Shown here in pieces: positions 59,761 to 64,000 of a DNA stretch of 64,000 nt. Within the stretch, counting starts at the first letter, position 1. Each line of letters starts with the position of its first letter. The notes under the pieces are model-generated. The model saw only the letters and a list, made by a program, of their open reading frames with translations, was not told the DNA's origin and did not search any database. The DNA is from Sphingomonas mucosissima (lineage in GTDB: Bacteria > Pseudomonadota > Alphaproteobacteria > Sphingomonadales > Sphingomonadaceae): positions 1 through 64,000 of the forward strand of contig NZ_NBBJ01000001.1 of assembly GCF_002197665.1 (NCBI RefSeq), given 5' to 3'. Both the position numbers and the translations under genes were made by a program.

Positions 59761-59856
59761 CGTCATGCCGGGCCTGTACCGTCATCCAGCATGCCGCACC
59801 CTCCGCCCCGGCGAGTTCGCGAAAAGCCTGGACCCCGGCACAAGGCCGGGGTGACG
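59761..59856. repeat. REPIN-like element, palindromic repeat family B/C
   Basis: The right part contains the hairpin CCCCGGC-ACAAG-GCCGGGG (59833-59851) preceded by CTGGA and followed by TGACG. The left part starts CGTCATGCCGGGCC and ends TCATCCAG, a diverged inverted mate. It lies between the MBL hydrolase start and the trcR stop. Confidence 0.7.
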
Positions 59857-59879
59857 AAAGAGGGCGCGTCGTTCGCCGA

Positions 59880-60554
59880 TCAGCGGCGGAAGGGATCGTC
59901 GAACAACGGGCGCGCCTCGCCCTCGTTGCCAGCGAGTTCGGCATCGCGCGACGCCTGCTCGCGCTCGGCCCGCAGCTGCTCGATGAGGGCAGCGCGATCG
60001 CCGTCGAGGCGCGTGTCGGTCGGCTGCGGCTCGGTGCCGGCGGACTTGGCGGCCTTGGAGACGGCAGCGTCCAGCTCGCGCTGCGTCGTCAGGCCGAGCG
60101 TCACCGGATCCTTCGGCGTGATGTTGCCGATGTTCCAGTGCGTCCGGTCACGGATCGCCGCAATCGTCGTGCGCGTGGTGCCGATCAGGTTGGAGATCGC
60201 GCCGTCGCTGATTTCCGGGTGATTGCGGATGATCCAGGCGATGCCGTCCGGCTTGTCCTGACGCTTGGAGACCGGCGTATAACGCGGGCCCTTGGTACGG
60301 CGCACCTGATCGGGACCCTTGGTCATCTTCAGGCGGTAATCCGGATTGACCTGACCCTTGTCGATCTCGTCCTGGGTCACTTCGTGCGCGCGGACCGGAT
60401 CGCGGCCGGTCAGCTTGGTTGCCGCCGTGTCATCAGCGATCGCCTGAACCTCAAGAACATGAAGGCCGCAGAAGTCGGCGATCTGCTCAAAGGTGAGCGA
60501 GGTGTTGTCGACCAGCCAGGAAGCGGTCGCGTGGGGCATGAGCGGCTGGGCCAT
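59880..60554 (-). CDS. trcR: Cell cycle transcriptional regulator TrcR (DUF1013)
   Basis: A 224-residue alphaproteobacterial regulator of the DUF1013 family, first seen as a transcription factor in the CtrA/GcrA cell-cycle network. It has MPHATASWLVDNTSLTFEQIADFCGLHVLEVQAIAD, then LTGRDPVRAHEVTQDEIDKGQ, and a helix-turn-helix PDGIAWIIRNHPEISDGAISNLIGTTRTTIAAIRDRTHWN, all diagnostic. The Ala/Arg-rich C-terminal part is typical. A ribosome site (AAAGG) lies before the ATG. A hairpin upstream may end the preceding small gene. Confidence 0.93.
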   Translation of the reverse strand: MAQPLMPHATASWLVDNTSLTFEQIADFCGLHVLEVQAIADDTAATKLTGRDPVRAHEVTQDEIDKGQVNPDYRLKMTKGPDQVRRTKGPRYTPVSKRQDKPDGIAWIIRNHPEISDGAISNLIGTTRTTIAAIRDRTHWNIGNITPKDPVTLGLTTQRELDAAVSKAAKSAGTEPQPTDTRLDGDRAALIEQLRAEREQASRDAELAGNEGEARPLFDDPFRR

Positions 60555-60584
60555 GCGTGAATGCCTTTCGGTATAAACAAATAG

Positions 60585-60607
60585 GGCCGCCCCTTACCGG
60601 AGCGGCC
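60585..60607 (-). terminator. Likely terminator before trcR
   Basis: On the minus strand GGCCGC and GCGGCC arms (60602-60607 with 60585-60590), plus an inner CC/GG pair, are followed by CTATTTGTTTAT. It would end transcription of the small membrane protein gene at 60703. Stem and tail are modest. Confidence 0.5.
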
Positions 60608-60702
60608 GCTTAACCTGTCGTGACTTAATGTGCTCGGGCGGCAAGGGCAAGCGCTGTCCGCTTTCGGCCGCCGTCGTCATTTCCGCCGCATGCTGGCGGT
60701 GA

Positions 60703-60834
60703 TCAGCGCACCTGCTCGATCGGCGCGCCCGTGACCGGATCGGTGGCCGGTGTCAGGGTCAGCAGGCCGATTGCCCCAAGCGTGAACCCGCCGGCAAACT
60801 GCCACAGGAAGCTGGACTTGAGGAAGCGGGTCAT
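60703..60834 (-). CDS. Small single-pass membrane protein
   Basis: A 43-residue protein, too short for usual cut-offs: MTRFLKSSFLWQFAGGFTLGAIGLL, then TLTPATDPVTGAPIEQVR. One helix spans about residues 8-27. Proteins of the same 'RFLxSxFxWQFAGGF.lGA' shape are known in sphingomonads from memory, which supports translation. No strong ribosome site is seen. It lies downstream of the aminotransferase gene on the same strand, with a hairpin in between. Confidence 0.6.
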   Translation of the reverse strand: MTRFLKSSFLWQFAGGFTLGAIGLLTLTPATDPVTGAPIEQVR

Positions 60835-60956
60835 AGGATTGCTCTGATTCTCTGTTTGCTGTTGAGACGGGAATAACCGCCCCGTCCTGAACCGCGGCTT
60901 GGCCGGCTGTTCATCGACGGTTCGGCATATAGGGGCGCGCGGGCGGCATTGTATGG

Positions 60957-60987
60957 CCAAGGTGGAAAGCAATCGTTTCCACCTTGG
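60957..60987. terminator. Perfect 12-base inverted repeat after the aminotransferase gene
   Basis: CCAAGGTGGAAA (60957-60968) pairs fully with TTTCCACCTTGG (60976-60987) over a seven-base loop. It lies about 50 bases beyond the aminotransferase stop. There is no T run on either strand, so it may be a terminator that does not need one, an RNA stability element, or an operator. Confidence 0.55.
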
Positions 60988-61037
60988 AACCATGAACGCA
61001 GGCGAGCGTTCGCCCGCGCCTTTTCGTCGCGCTGAGG

Positions 61038-64000
<2,963 letters not shown>

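Overview
The window looks like core chromosome of a sphingomonad (Alphaproteobacteria, Sphingomonas or a close relative). This is judged from the high G+C coding style, the CtrA-network regulators SciP (DUF1153) and TrcR (DUF1013), the fused PabB-PabC enzyme, and short palindromic repeats of a type common in this group. No rRNA, CRISPR array, complete prophage or intact insertion sequence was found. One tRNA gene (Ser, GGA) is present.

Layout. 1-1077: start of a ParB-domain gene cut by the window edge, a 700-base gene-poor stretch with inverted repeats, and tRNA-Ser; this may be the end of an integrated element. 1151-8710: cyclophilin-type isomerase, an unusual alpha/beta hydrolase, a divergent pair of DNA-repair genes (ligase-associated exonuclease and Lhr-type helicase), and a two-motif aspartic protease. 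8799-10645: glnK-amtB nitrogen operon behind a clear sigma-54 promoter. 10728-15962: small metabolic genes, a ccdAB toxin-antitoxin pair, tldD, a zinc-finger protein, an orphan ABC ATPase and a DUF808 membrane protein. 16050-16190: a candidate small RNA with its own terminator. 16231-24361: oligopeptidase B, DedA protein, thioesterase, drug exporter, and a transglutaminase / ATP-grasp-alpha-E pair. 24534-28066: ku and ligD for non-homologous end joining. 28152-33564: pdxH, cation efflux, phzF, mnmA, sciP, glsB and a SIMPL protein. 33779-43134: RND efflux pair, DUF445 protein and a four-gene Mla-type lipid transporter. 43267-49887: M20 peptidase, haem genes hemC-hemD-hemX, and tsaD-gpsA-DUF1697. 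49921-57627: AsmA, an SDH assembly factor, rsmB, rpe, a heparinase-like protein and purH. 57809-64000: TonB-like protein, MBL hydrolase, trcR, aspartate aminotransferase and pabB-pabC, cut by the window end.

How the genes fit together. Many neighbours overlap by four bases (ATGA or GTGA), so translational coupling is common: transglutaminase with ATP-grasp, pdxH-CDF-phzF, hemC-hemD, tsaD-gpsA-DUF1697, rpe-heparinase. Two double-strand-break repair modules lie about 20 kb apart. Two CtrA-pathway regulators are present. The least explained items are the structured small RNA upstream of the DUF808 gene, the CcdB that lacks the usual C-terminal Trp, the peptide-ligation-like transglutaminase cassette, and a 40-codon Cys-rich reading frame fitted exactly between two coupled genes.
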